Made by a program: the position numbers and the translations under genes. 64,000 bases of DNA. Source: Euwallacea fornicatus (Eukaryota; Arthropoda; Insecta; Coleoptera; Curculionidae). Of the stretch, positions 38,927-52,000 are shown piece by piece (the stretch's first letter is position 1; each line of letters opens with the position of its first letter). Below the pieces are notes generated by a model. That model did not search any database. It was given only the letters and a program-made list of their open reading frames with translations, and was not told the DNA's origin. Location of the stretch: positions 4,216,001 through 4,280,000 of the forward strand of contig NC_089541.1 in the NCBI RefSeq assembly GCF_040115645.1, in the 5' to 3' direction.

Positions 38927-39735
38927 AAAGTATGCACTGACAACGAGCCCATCACGTTTACCTTTCGGAACAAAAACCATAAGCTATAGATTAGTTACTT
39001 CTGGATTAAATAATATATTAGAAGCATTACTCAAAATAGAAGAATTCCAGGAGGCCATAAACTATGAGGACTTAGCAAATGTCCAAGAAGCAGATAACGA
39101 GTTCAAGAGATTCATGGAGAAGGAAAAAATCTTAAAAAAAAAAAAATTAATGTGAAAATTCCTGAAACCGCAATACCAGTTTTCATTACGTTTCCACTGG
39201 TACAGCAGGACCATTTGTTATTCAAAAATTTAAATCATTTGCTCAGCACCACGTTCTTACGAAAAACTGCATATGATCTTGCAACGAATGGGCTGCTCGA
39301 ATGTCTGAATAGACAACTGAAAGTGGCGTTAATCTCTCATGGAAATCTCCATTCATTCGAGACGCCACCTATTGTCTTGGGGTTCCGTGCCGTATGGAAA
39401 GATCTCATCAAAACAACAGCAGGTTAAATGACGTATGAACAGTTGCTAAGATTCATCCGGAGAATTCTTGCGACGCTGTTAGGCTATCGATAATGCTGAT
39501 GTTAATATTGGATTCATTAAGGACTTACGGAAAGATATCTCAAATCTACGACCGTCAAATGGGTCAAGATAACGCACTCACAAGATTTTTTTTTTCAAAG
39601 ATCTAGACAGTATCCTGACGATGACCCGAATAGAGTAAAGGAGCGATGCAACAAGACTTATCTGATAGACAGAAAATGGCAAAGACGTCACAGTGTCCAT
39701 CGATAGACTGAAACTGGCTTATCTGATGGGAGATT
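38927..39735 (+). pseudogene. Ty3/gypsy Pol relic (RNase H end to integrase C-terminus, deleted)
   Basis: Pieces of a retrotransposon polyprotein occur in the correct order on the plus strand. KVCTDNEPITFTFRNKN resembles the RNase H 'FTDHKPLTFAF' motif near 38927. NYEDLANVQEADNEFKRFM near 39058 resembles the linker before integrase. KTAYDLATNGLLECLNRQLK near 39262 is the integrase 'TTAYHPAxNGLxERxHRQLK' motif, and NGKDVTVSIDRLKLAYL near 39676 is the integrase C-terminus. The zinc-binding and most catalytic integrase regions are missing, and several stops and frameshifts break the reading. It is inactive; paired LTRs were not identified. Confidence 0.78.
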
Positions 39736-42700
39736 GCCTAACATCAACCACTCATCACGAACTCGTCAGGAGAAAAACAACTCAAGGAAGAAAACCAGAA
39801 GCAACCAATAACCAGTAGCAGATCCGACAAAAGAATGCCTCTCCCGGATATCTTTCAAGGCGATTTTTCATGAAAAATTATAGCAAGGGCTACTGTGGGG
39901 TTTCCCCACAACAAAAGTAAATTACAATTTGCTATAGCATCAAGAGACGATGAAAGGTTTCCTCCTAGATTCTCTATAAGTCACACCGTAGACCTTCATA
40001 AGGCATCACCAAAGCGCATAGGAGCCACAATCAGTCCAAAATATACAAAGGAACGTCTTGTCACAGTGCAATATAAATGTTTTTTATTATACATGCATTA
40101 TAATGGTCGTATTATGCACGCTGCAGCGTGTGTATGATTATTGAGGAAACCATGTTAGAACTTTCAATTACTGCATGTCTAAATATTTTGATAAATTCGT
40201 AATACTTCTTGATGCTTAAAAGCGTCCATTAATTTTGTAATATTAATGCACTTGTAACAAAAAATATTGAATAGTATTCGTTTATACGAACATTGAAATA
40301 TGGCTCCCGTGCTTTAAAAACCTTCTTAAACACTTGCATTATCAAATAGTACTTGGAAAAACTAACATTAAGGGTTGTAATAGACCCACGGATAACGGGA
40401 AGACGGAACAACTTAAATGATCTGTTCTTTCCCTTCTTTCGATTTAAATCAAACTCCGAATGTAAAACATGAATGCCCTGTAAAAGTCAACGTGAGCCAT
40501 CTTTTTTGGATTTATTTAATTTTTTACCAATAATTACACCTTTAAAAATACCACATTAAGGGTCTCGACTATGGCGGTATAATCTACCAGCCGCTAGGAG
40601 ATTAATGTCAGGTGTGAAATGCAAAAGTTTAAAGTGTTTGTTTTTAATACATTTATTTTTTTTTAATTGATGAATTTTAAGATTCGACACCCTGTATTAT
40701 GAAAACGATATGTTTGCGAAGATATTTTTTTTGTTCTTTCATCATTTATTCAGAGAAACTTACCCTCAAAGCTTGTAACATGATCGTATTAACATCATGT
40801 CTACATGCACTTATATACGAATATTTATGAATAAATTTTCTCAAAGGCAAAATACTTGAGTTTTTTATTTATTGCATATCTAAAATTAGCTACAACTTAA
40901 GTGGCAATTAAATGACATTCAATGATAAAATTAGAACGCATGTACTTTTCGAAAAAGGGGTAAACAAATCGTTTATGACCGAACTGGATCAATTCAACCA
41001 AATACTTTTACATTTCCACATCCCAGTTGTTTACCTTTTATGTCAACAGCGCTATCTAAATTGGAAAATTTTGTACGAACAAACAGAATTTTCCATTGTG
41101 AACAATGTGACACCAATAGCACAATAAGCAACTTAAAAGCATTTTTGTTCACTTCGAGGACAAATTTGTTTCCACGTGCCCGCATTGAAGAGATATGTAC
41201 TGATGGTATACGGGGTATATAATATGTAAATAACCTGGTTTTGAAGAAATATAAAATCTCATTAAAATTCCTCTTACCGTACCAATAGGTATCCCGCCGC
41301 GATGAAATACATACCTGCAACAATAACATAATAAATTAAAATATTTTTTCTAATTACCCTTGGAATTAAATAATAATAATAGCCTCTTGTTGTTACATTA
41401 AGCAAAGTCATAAATTTCAAGAGAATTGTAATAATTCATATTTATTTTCTAATTAATCTCGGTTTTGTATACAAAGTGAACTTCCTAGAGTCGGTCTTAT
41501 CAGAATCTCGGAATGAGTGTAAGTCGATATTGTGGTTGGTCTGATTTATGATCACTCTTATTTCGGTAAACTGGTTTTAACGAAGTTTGCGTGTGTTTGC
41601 GACAAACATTTATGCACAGTTCCTTATATGGCCTATAGTGAACACTCCGACAAAAGTAGTAGATATCGACGCAGGTGGAAAGTGTTAATTTTCTGTCGCG
41701 AGCAAAAGATAAAAAATATTCTCAATCATGGCCTGTACGCTATTTTAGTGGAAATAAAGAGGAAATTGTGGAAATATTTAAACAAATTCCATTATAGACG
41801 AACTGAGTTATCTTTAAAAAATTGCTCATTTAGTCAACCCAAAGGATAGAGAAAAAGGCGGATATTGGATATGGTGTACATCCTTATTCTGGCCACATCC
41901 CACAAGATTTGCTTAAAGTTGTACAGGAGACAGAAAAGAATTTGTTACATCTTGGAGGTATCATCTGACATTCACTCTGGTTCGAAGTGATACTCACCCG
42001 GGTAGAATGAACCAAAAATCGAACAGTTTTCATCTGAGCAAAACGTGCGAAATAACACTCTTACACACACGGGTGAAATAAACCATTTTACCTCTGTTTC
42101 TTCCCCTTTAAAAACTTATACGAAAATAAATATTGACAAAGTATTTCAGCTTCATCAACCACCAAAAAGACCCGAATACCTTCGCATAATACGTAACCCC
42201 ACATAACATAATAAGAAAAATACACCGTTACTTCCAGGTACTCCCAAACGAAATCTGAAAAAGGACTGATGGTGGCTTCAGGTAGAAATATTTGGTGACC
42301 AAAAATCATCCTTCCTACTTCAGTCTAGTTTCCTTAAACAACAAAATGTGGGTCAAAAACGAATGTTTTTTTTTATTTATTTACAACAGCTGGAAGATCA
42401 ACGTGATTTATGGTTCTATTTATGTATTTCGACTGCTGTCATCTGATTATGAGAGAAACATTGTTATCTTGATTTTCTCCTTATTTTTTTACGACAGTTC
42501 TTTGTTGGCAAAAGCGATTGCCTCTGACTGAAATTGCCCGATATTTAGCTATACAGGTGCCCATTTAGTGTTATTAAACTCAATCAAGGAGCTTCTCCCA
42601 TTCTGCAAAATGCATACCCAAGATAACTCTTATTCTAAGCGAAACAAAGCGGGCAAGAAGTAGTTCCCTGTAATTACCACAAGTGCTCCGTGTAGTAAAA

Positions 42701-45355
42701 ATAAATAATTCCGGTAAATGATTTCGTGATGTTGAATACTGGATAAATGAATTAACGATCGATTCAGCATTGCATCTATCGCAGATCTAGAAAACGCCCT
42801 GTGTGAACCCATTAGTTCTGTAAGATGGAGCACATTTTCTTAGATTTTTGTCATAAATTAAAATTGAAACTTTCGATTAATACCTGCAGGTTGTGTCGAA
42901 TATCTCATAAGAATAAAAACTTATTCCCTTTTTTAATTTTGAAATTTACAATTTTATGAAGTATTTAAAAGTAACTGTAAAAAAAACATAGCTTCACGAA
43001 TTTTCGGGTTCCTATCTTAGCTATTTTCAAAATAATGACACCCCGTGTTTACGAAACGGTCGATTTTTGGATAAGGCATGCTTGCGCCAATGGTCACCCT
43101 TTGACGCGTGGAGTTTTCAGCTTTCGGTATTTTCATTGTTGATGAAGCACTCTCTACATTTATGGAGGAATTGTAAGTAGGAAATTAAGCTTTATTAAAC
43201 TGAAAATGCAAACACAAATCCTCGACAAAGTGACCAGACATTTTATTTGAAGAAGAAAACCAGCAACAATTAAAGAACTTAAATGAAATTAAGATGAATC
43301 ACTATATTTATCTTCTCAAACTGAAAACCTGTATTTTTGCATACATCCAGTGGAGGAGGTGCTTCCAGTCACCTGGTCAGCATATATTTTGTTTCAAGAG
43401 ACATATCAACAAGTAAATATACGAATTAACGCTGTACTTAATGAGCCAGAATAATTTCTGGGGTCACCTCTATGCTAAATCGACTTTCCGACACACGTTT
43501 GCAGGTAGATCAACTATAATAATGACAGAAATTTGGTTAGTGTGATGTTCGAGGTCATAGAACTTGAAGTGTTCGTAAAGTCTTTCAGCATATCGTTTGA
43601 GTCGCTCTTAAATATGGTAAATAGTTTTTAAAGACGCCCGGGTCGAACTTTTGAGATCATCAGACGATCCTCCACGTCTTTTAGTAAATCTTGAACGATT
43701 TTTGTCATTGGAGCTTATTTCAGGTTAGTTCAGGTTTGGACTTCAGTTCACCAAGACTAACTAGTTTTGAGAATGAATTATTTTGTTCCTTCTTTCGGGG
43801 TGTTGATAGGATGTTTACGTTTTACGGAGGTTTTAAGAAATTTGGCAAGAATTTTTCAATGAATAACGAACTAAGAAAACTGAACCTGCAAGGACGATGT
43901 TCAGTGTTCACGTTAAACGGGAAATTTTGAGAATTTCCGTCCTGCAAAGATTCCAAAGTCACCCACGACCACCTTCAACGAGCAGTTTCGACATTTTTCA
44001 ATGTCTTCAGTTTGACTGCAAATTTTTAAACCTTCAAAGACATTTTTTTACATCCTTCAAGACTTTCAATACAATCACTTAGAGATTATTTAACAATCCA
44101 CATCAACCTGACCACTTATTATCCGCAATAAGTACTTACTTGTTAATGACACCGGTATGACCGACCTAAAGTAAAAACCGTCTTCCCTCACCTTCTAACC
44201 CAGAAACCTAAAAAATTCGTCACGGCCCTTATTTCGGCAACCCGAACCGATCAAGGTCGTGCGAAAAAAGACTGCGTGCAATTGCATTTAATTCGCATGA
44301 ACCCATCATGGGCCCCACCGTGAAAATTGAGCCCTCCTGACCAGCCTCAATATCCTGAAGTTGCATGATGGGAAGATTTGACTTTGATGGTCACGGAGTA
44401 TGCTTCTGGCCAAGAATTGTATTACGGTTAAGGCTGGTCAGGTTTTAATGGGGTTTGTTTTGGTTGGGATGTGCACAGAGATGTCTGAGAGACACTTTTT
44501 TGCAGAAAGTTTACTATGTGTATATGACTCGCAGTTTGATGATACTCGGCCTGCTCTACTAATACTTTTCAGTGAATCCATGCTAATTGCAGTTGCAATT
44601 CAATATTTTATGTAACAGTGAGTGACACTAGTGTATTATTGGACTGTTAGGTCCTGAACAATGAACAATAATTGTTCGAAACGACGTGACCGTTTTATAA
44701 GTAGTCTGATAATTACTTAATTCACCAAAATGGTAAATAACAATAATGACAGCATTTTTGTTTCATTTGTAACATTATTAGTAACCTCCTAACCTTCATA
44801 TTTATCTTATCTCTAGCTTTCTTCCGTTTACTTTGCAGTCTGTATTCCAAAATATCTAAGGTTCATATACCTTGGCAACCTTAGAAGCCAATTAACGCTT
44901 TTTCTGTCCTGTTGTAGGTTGTGAAGTATTCGATGTGTTAGTTCAGGCGATAGTTAGTTAGTTAGTTAGTTAGTGAGACGTTGAAAAGATCTACACCAAA
45001 TAAAATATATATTGTTCGCAAGTCATTTAAAAACGGCCTGCATTGAAAATATAACTGCTCTCTCCCTTAATAAATTCTGTATCCTTTTAGATTACTCTAT
45101 TATAGGGAATTCAACCCTGCCTCTTTCTATAGGAAGTAATGCTCCATATAAAGAAGCTGCAACGACCCTCACCCAAATATTCAATTCCTGGCCCAGGGGT
45201 TTCTACCCCTGCACCTGTATGCATAGGCTGCAAGGCCGGTCTTTCACATCAGTCTTTGACCGAGGGTTAGTGATCCGTTTTTTCGTGTATCTCCGTTTCC
45301 TATACAGAGAAGCGGGTGAAATTGAGTTGGTGTGTAACGGTGGGTTGTTGAAATC
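39736..45355. other. Intron, nothing firm
   Basis: Just after the gypsy relic, 39830-40140 may be its untranslated 3' part, but no LTR pair is visible. ACACCCTGTATTATGAAAAC near 40686 resembles the region near the right end of the element at 6789-7673. The rest is AT-rich and without genes. Confidence 0.6.
44951..44974. repeat. (TTAG)n microsatellite
   Basis: About six perfect TTAG units. The unit differs from the insect telomeric repeat TTAGG, so this is a simple repeat and not an interstitial telomere. Confidence 0.95.
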
Positions 45356-46026
45356 TACAGGGTGATGGTTTCTCGGAAGTCAGACCCCCTTTTGCCTCCC
45401 CAAATTTTTTTGTAGTACGCTGTCGACGAGTCATTTCTTAAAATTTGAAATGCTTTTCGTTGTTTCTATATAGGTGTTTTCTCTTATTGCGGCTTTATCC
45501 TCCCTAGCATTCTTTCTCTCTTTTCCCGTCTCGTTCTTCTCGTTTTTTTTTCTTTCTCACATGACTTTTTATTATTCTCCTCTCTCTTCTCGCATACATT
45601 TATCAATCATAATTTTTCATCGTCACTCCTCTCACGTGGCTTATTTCCTTTCATTATTTCCATATCTGTTTTTCCCTAAGTTTGTAAATGTCTGCCACTT
45701 TATTCTCTCCCTTCCTTTACCCAACTATCTCGTTTTTTATTTATCTCTTTCAGACGATTTAAAAATATTCTTCTATATCTTGCCACGTTTACATCTAAAT
45801 TAGATTGAATCCTGTTCGGGCTTCGAGACCTCCGTAAAATATATCCGATCATCCTATCTTGTAGAATTCAAAGGGTTTATGTCAAAAAATTGGATTTTAC
45901 CCACTGGACGAGTTTGAAACACAGCCCTCAAAAATTAACACCCTGCATCTCTGTACCGAAGCGTTGATGGAATATAGCATTATTTTCGATGTAGAACATG
46001 TCGGTTTACCTTCTGGACACCCTGTA
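45356..46026. mobile_element. Candidate 671-bp element with ACAGGGTG ends
   Basis: TACAGGGTG at 45356 and CACCCTGTA ending at 46026 face each other as in mariner-type MITEs. Near the right end an internal CACCCTGCATCT precedes the terminal CACCCTGTA, as in the element at 6789-7673, where an internal ACCCTGTATCT lies about 110 bp before the end. Beyond the first nine bases the two ends are not clearly alike, so the pair may be chance. The centre is a long pyrimidine-rich tract. Confidence 0.35.
45474..45800. repeat. Pyrimidine-rich (T/C) tract
   Basis: More than 300 bases rich in TTCTC, TCTCTC and TTTTC words on the plus strand, GAGA/GAAA-rich on the EcR-coding strand. It is open in one plus-strand frame for 109 codons only because TC-rich sequence lacks stops; the translation is a meaningless Phe/Ser/Leu string. 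Confidence 0.75.
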
Positions 46027-49000
46027 TATAGTACAGGCAAGGTCGTCCACCGCACTTACATCAAATTATTATATGTTGGACAATAATTGGCATGAGGTAG
46101 CCAAATCTAGTCATTATAAATCATAGAAATTACGAGGTTCGTTCCACCGAAATAATGCGAAATTTAAGACCGGTGATGGTGGACAATAAAATGGTCACCA
46201 GTGACGTGTAGCAGAAATATTCGCAATCCTAAAGTAAATGAAACAGATTGGTACGCCGCTGTAATCGGTTTACCAAAACAACAAAAACCGGCAAGATAAC
46301 ACTGCGCATCAACAAAATGTTTTCGCGACCTTTAAAGGTTAATGAATGCTCTAGAGACCTTGAAAGCGCTGATTCGCGCCGTGCCATTGTAACCTAAATG
46401 GAGTCTCAATTAAAAATCGTGAATACGAATAATTAATTGAACGTTCACACTTGAGTCCATTAAATTGGGAAACATGTTTAGGTTGGGGAAGAGTATAGAA
46501 TGATCGACAACGTTCCCATATTCATCGCGAATGGCATGACGGTTTATGTAACACGAATAAGCGGAACGGATCGAGAATTAACGATGGACTTGGGGATGGA
46601 AATTGGAAATATCAGGTTTTAAATTGAAATTCACTCTTGCCTCCTCGTCTCACTTTGCAAGAGTACATTTTAACTTTCGCTGAAAACCTAACTAACTACA
46701 AGTCTGAGAAATTTAGGTATAAAACGGAGGCACGTCGTATTAGAAGCAGAAGTTCAGTCTCATGCAAAGGCACCCGACAGAAGATGATGAGAGGAAGTGC
46801 AACTCCTTTAGCTGCGAATATCATCAATTTTAGGTCTTTAATGCCCAGATGGTATTGCTTCCGATAGTTCTACATTCATCTATATTATCATAGTCATTCA
46901 TTAGATAGCCATTCATCTATATTATTCCAATCTAAACAGAGCATTAAGCATAGGCATTTCAAACTGACAGCGTTGTATTGACTTACCATATTTGATGACT
47001 TGAGAACGATACATTGAAGTAGCAAAATACATAACTATTTCATGAGTTTTTGAGGGACTTGATAGGAAAACTTGGAGAATCCGATCCAAGGATATTGCTT
47101 TTTTAGTCTAGAATTAGATGTACTCGTAATGTATGTGTGTCGTAAATTGTGAAGCAAAAAAGAACAGACATGCTGAAAGTTAATATTAGAGATTCACGAC
47201 TTGACTTGTTTTTCGAGTTAATTGACTTGAAAGCTTCATGTATACAGAGTGGTTCCCAAGCTCCTCAGCACGATTTTCTTCAATAATTTCAAGAAAAATA
47301 ATTTATATATTTTCCTGAATCTAAACTAACCAGAATTATCAAGTAGGTACTGTCGATCTTCTTGAAATTCTATACAAAACTTCAAATAAAGAAACAAAAA
47401 TTTCGAAATTTTCCAATGAAACCTGGAAAGAAGACATTTGCGAGCATTTCGTTATTTAATTTCTTTTTAGCATTTATTGAGACGCCTGCTCTCAGAATTT
47501 ATAACATGATTGCATTTACACCATGTAAGTAACAACTGAGTCTTAAACTCATCATTTGCTACCATTTACACGAGGAATTCTTCAAATTTTCTTATCAACA
47601 TCGGAAATAAATCGAAGGTTCCAAATTACCTAAGTGGTACCTATTCGAAGTTAATCTCGGTGTCCCAAACTTTGTCTCGCAAAATTTACAATTACGGATT
47701 ATTTTCAACCCTCGACGAAAGTTGAAAATGCCTGAATATCCAAAGATTCTGCAGCAGTATTGGGAATTACTTAGTCCCGGCTTTCTAAAATTTTTCTTAC
47801 ATTCTCATTAGGAATGGGAAAAGTCAAGTCTCTATCATCAATATCCTATATTCACCAAAAGTTTCAAAACTACTTAAGTAAATTAGACATAAAAAAAATA
47901 CTACGAAGTAAGCGTTGTAGCAAATTCCTTAAAAAAAAATTCGTAAATTCCTTTAAAAAATGTTTGCATATTTCCTTGAAACTCTAGACAAAAATATCTG
48001 TGAAATTCCCACAAAAAATGCCAGGAATGTTTCATTAACAGGCAAAATTCTCGAAATTTCTAACCCATTGAGAGACAAACTTTTTATAAAATAAGAACTT
48101 TTGCGATTCTTCGAAAGGTACCCAGTTGTATAAATGAATATATCAATGGTACGAATTTCAGAATGTAAAATCCAATCCATTTCGTAATGTTGCATGCACG
48201 AACCTATAGGGAAAAATTCCAACTCTAGGAAATAATAATTATCTATGCGGAAACCTTCCTATCAACCTGCCTCCATAGACATTCGTCAATTAGTACGTTT
48301 CCATGCAAATTAAAAACATTTTTAAAGCAGTGCCAGTATTGCAATTCTTTTCTAAGTTGTTTTCCATGCTGACTGTCAATTGAAACCTTGTCGGAAGTCA
48401 GAAATGACTGACATATGCCATTTACGAGTAACCTCAGCGCTTTGTCACTGCTATCAAAGTTAGATGGTTCAGTTTCATCTATTTTCCGAATAATTTGCAA
48501 TTCTGTCAAAATTAGCAAATACCACGTAAATACTAAATATTTATAATATTACCATTTGACAATTTGACGCATTACTGCTGACTTCAAAACCGTTTTCATG
48601 TGGAAGTATTTTCACGCTATTTCAATTTAGACATGAACATGAAAACATGAAGAAACGACCTTGATACAAAACGAAATCGAAATCGGATTGAAAACAGGTT
48701 TAGACATCAAAATTCAAAATTCAAAAAGTTTTCAATTTGCATGGAAATGTAACAAGTAACCGATTCCCATTTGGCAACCTCGCCCGTTCTATTCTAGCGA
48801 AGTCAGTGAAGCGTCACTTGACATGGTCACAGAACTGGTTTAGTAAATTAGAACCATCTCTGACCAGTCTTAAGTTCCCCGCTGTCCTGATCTTATTTCT
48901 TTGCATTCGCAATGGAGAAATCGTTAGTGGTTCTCGGCAATTTTCATTTCAGTTCACGAGGTAATACTGAAATGGGCAATGTTAATATTAATGCTTAATT

Positions 49001-52000
49001 ACCGACAATGAACCTTCAGAAGCCGTATCAAAAATCTCATTTCATGACCCTCAGTAGTTTGCTAACAATCATGTGAATATTCTACAGGAAACAATGTTAC
49101 CTAATAATGATAATAATATGCGGTACAACGACTGAATAAAAATAAGAAGCTTGTTTCCTGTGAATGGCTGCTAGGCTATTCTTGAACTTGTAGAATGTAA
49201 AATTATGTTATCATGCTTCGTGGTAATAAAGAAAGGTTATGTTTAATTATGCTGGGATTATAGACTTTGATTTACGCTGGTAATTAAGACGAATAGCAAT
49301 TATCGGTATTGAAGTTATTCGAAACCCTTCTTCACCTGCCTAGTAGCAACTAAGACCATTGGTGGTTGGACGGTATCTAAGCGTCACATCCGGCGTTGCC
49401 ACGATCAGCAAACCGGTGCCCTGCTCTACCAGAGCGCGACTTGCAGATCAACAGGTTGAAAAGAAAAGTAGGATACGGGTACCCAGTTTAATGTCAGTAC
49501 TGCTCTGTATATAAAATGCGTGTTAGGAGTTTTCTTTGCCGGTGGGTATGATGGGTCTTGATGGTTGCGTTGCCCTGTTGCCAAACCGGAGACGATTGGT
49601 CAGAACGGGCTTCAACGTGAACGATTGAAAGTTAAGGGGAAATCCTAAAATAGGATATTTCCGAATAAGAAAGAGGGAAATATCGATCCATAATGAAGTA
49701 GGGATATTGATATATGGATACGAACGTAGAGTAGTACATGACAATGGTACGTGAAATCGCAATGGGTTGCGTTGATACGGGATTAAGGTAGTATCATTGA
49801 GAGATCAACCTATTTTAAATGGAGCCGTAGATTTGGTGAAAAGATGTCTCAGAGACACAATATTGATCTCACATCAACACACATGTTCTACCGTTGACCT
49901 GGGACACGAACCAGTAGAAAGTCAGCAGAATTGACTTTTGCACTCCTGGAAATAATCTAAATGCGGCATCAGGAGTTTCGCAGAATTGCGCAAACTTGCC
50001 AAATTGAATGTCAACTTTATATGTTAATGTCTTAACATACTTAAAATCTATTTATGCCTCTAAAGTTTCCGAGATCCTCACATCAAAACAACATCTAATT
50101 TCTCATGGAGGGAAGAGATAGTAACAGAAATTTTGCCCAGGATTCAGTGGCAAAATTTATGCAGACTTCCTCCAACTTATATATACGGAGAATTGTTACT
50201 CAGCCTAGTGGCAGTGAATATTTCAACTACTCCCACTACAACCCAAAAAATATCAGTTGCAACCAATCATTGAAGCTTTAAGTCACCTAAAGAACGAGAA
50301 TCCTCGTTCGACAGAATAACAATAATAATTTTATAATAAACAATCTCGCTACGCTCTAGTGATTCACCACTGCAAGCTCGGTTAACCAAGTGAAGTTGCA
50401 CTTAGCGAAGTCAAGGACAAACGATACAAAAAGCGAAGGCGGTGTTGCCACGTTGAGCTTGCGCTTTTTCAGGGAAACTAAACTGAGCTGTGAAAACAAA
50501 TTTGTTTGGAATTATTTCTGCGGTTATATCAACTCGAAGAAAGACACTTTCGCATTTGCAGAGTGGAAATTGTTATCATTTTACTGATAAATTTACTCAG
50601 AAAAAAAACTAAGTTCAACGTGATATGAAACAATGAAGGTTTTGACATCATTTTTGTAGTTAGAAATTGTATAAAGTTTCTTTGGCGGCGAGGGACCAAA
50701 AAGTTGGGTTAGATAGACCAAAAAACAATGTGTGGAAAGTTAATAAAGTTTCTTCGGGCTTAAAGGGCCAGTGAATCTGGGGTCGAAAAACAAAAAATAA
50801 AGCTCAGTTTTGCACCCATTTCAGCGCACTCAACACAATGAATTCATAAATAAACTTATGATACAATCAAGAAAAAGTTCTGTGTGACGTTTCGAAATGT
50901 GGAATTTGGTCCAGAAATTAAATCATACTGGATTCGCAGCTAGTGTTAAGTTACCTGGACATGTTCGTAGAGCAGAATATTGGAAACGTTTAGGAAGGAA
51001 AATTCTAGGCCACGTTACTTCAAGGAACGCTGATATTAATGGGCCACGTTAAACAGCCAAGATGATGCAATGTTACTCTTTTAAATGTTTTTAAGGCCGC
51101 TTTAAGAGTAGAGTCTACAGAAAAATAACCTAAATATCAAAATTGAAGCAGAAGATTCCATGTAAAATAATCGAAATGAGCCTGCGAAATACTGGAATGT
51201 AATCTTACTTGTCGACAACCGGACTACATATGTCATTGCTTTTTATGTGTAATTGCAGTCAATTAATCTAAAATTATGATTATTGCTTAACGTTCAGAGT
51301 ATTTTTCGTGGTTTTATTTGTTATATTTATATGGAAGCCGAGACGGAATCATCCTTTATCTACAAAATAAGTACGGCGAAGCCTGAAAGAAACCTGACGA
51401 AATTTTCACATAATTTCTTGTGCTACGGATGGTGTGAAAATTTGGGAAATTTCGACGCATTTTTGCCCTTTAAGCCTGGAAAGTCGAAGAATTGTCGACG
51501 TTACTTTTTAGTCTTACGAATCTTATAAGACTTCCGAGAATTTCGATATTTTTTATTTCGCCCATCAATCACGATAAAGACCAAATTTCCATATTAATTT
51601 TTAACTTCAGAAAATGGTCTCGAGCCTTCAAGTTTTTTTTTTTTAACCGAGACTACAACAGCTGGTCGTATTCTTGTTATACCTCCCATTACAAATACAC
51701 AATAATAATTCGGATGGAGCTTAATAAAAAGGCAGTAATCCGCAGCAATTTCATTTATTTATGCAGAATTTAATCCCATTAAAATTGACCCATTAAATCC
51801 TTATACTAAAGCGGATTACGGCGACCTGGAACAAGTTATGACAAAATATGATTTACCACGCATCGTCATCAGGGAACAATAAATGAATATGACTTGTTCG
51901 CCGCCGCCTCAAATTATGCAAATCAGTACCTTTTTGTATTCAGGGGGATGAACGGCCACACAACAACCCCTCACTCAGTTTTTTGGGGTTGCAACGTACC

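Noticed and set aside
44951..44974. Interstitial telomere repeat
   Set aside because: Unit is TTAG, not TTAGG, and only about six copies.
45474..45803. 109-codon frame resembling a membrane protein
   Set aside because: The hydrophobic Phe/Leu/Ser content is forced by the T/C-rich tract.
49380..49460. Possible tRNA on the minus strand (GGTAGAGCA word)
   Set aside because: No T-arm GGTTCGANTCC, no pairing acceptor stem and wrong spacing.
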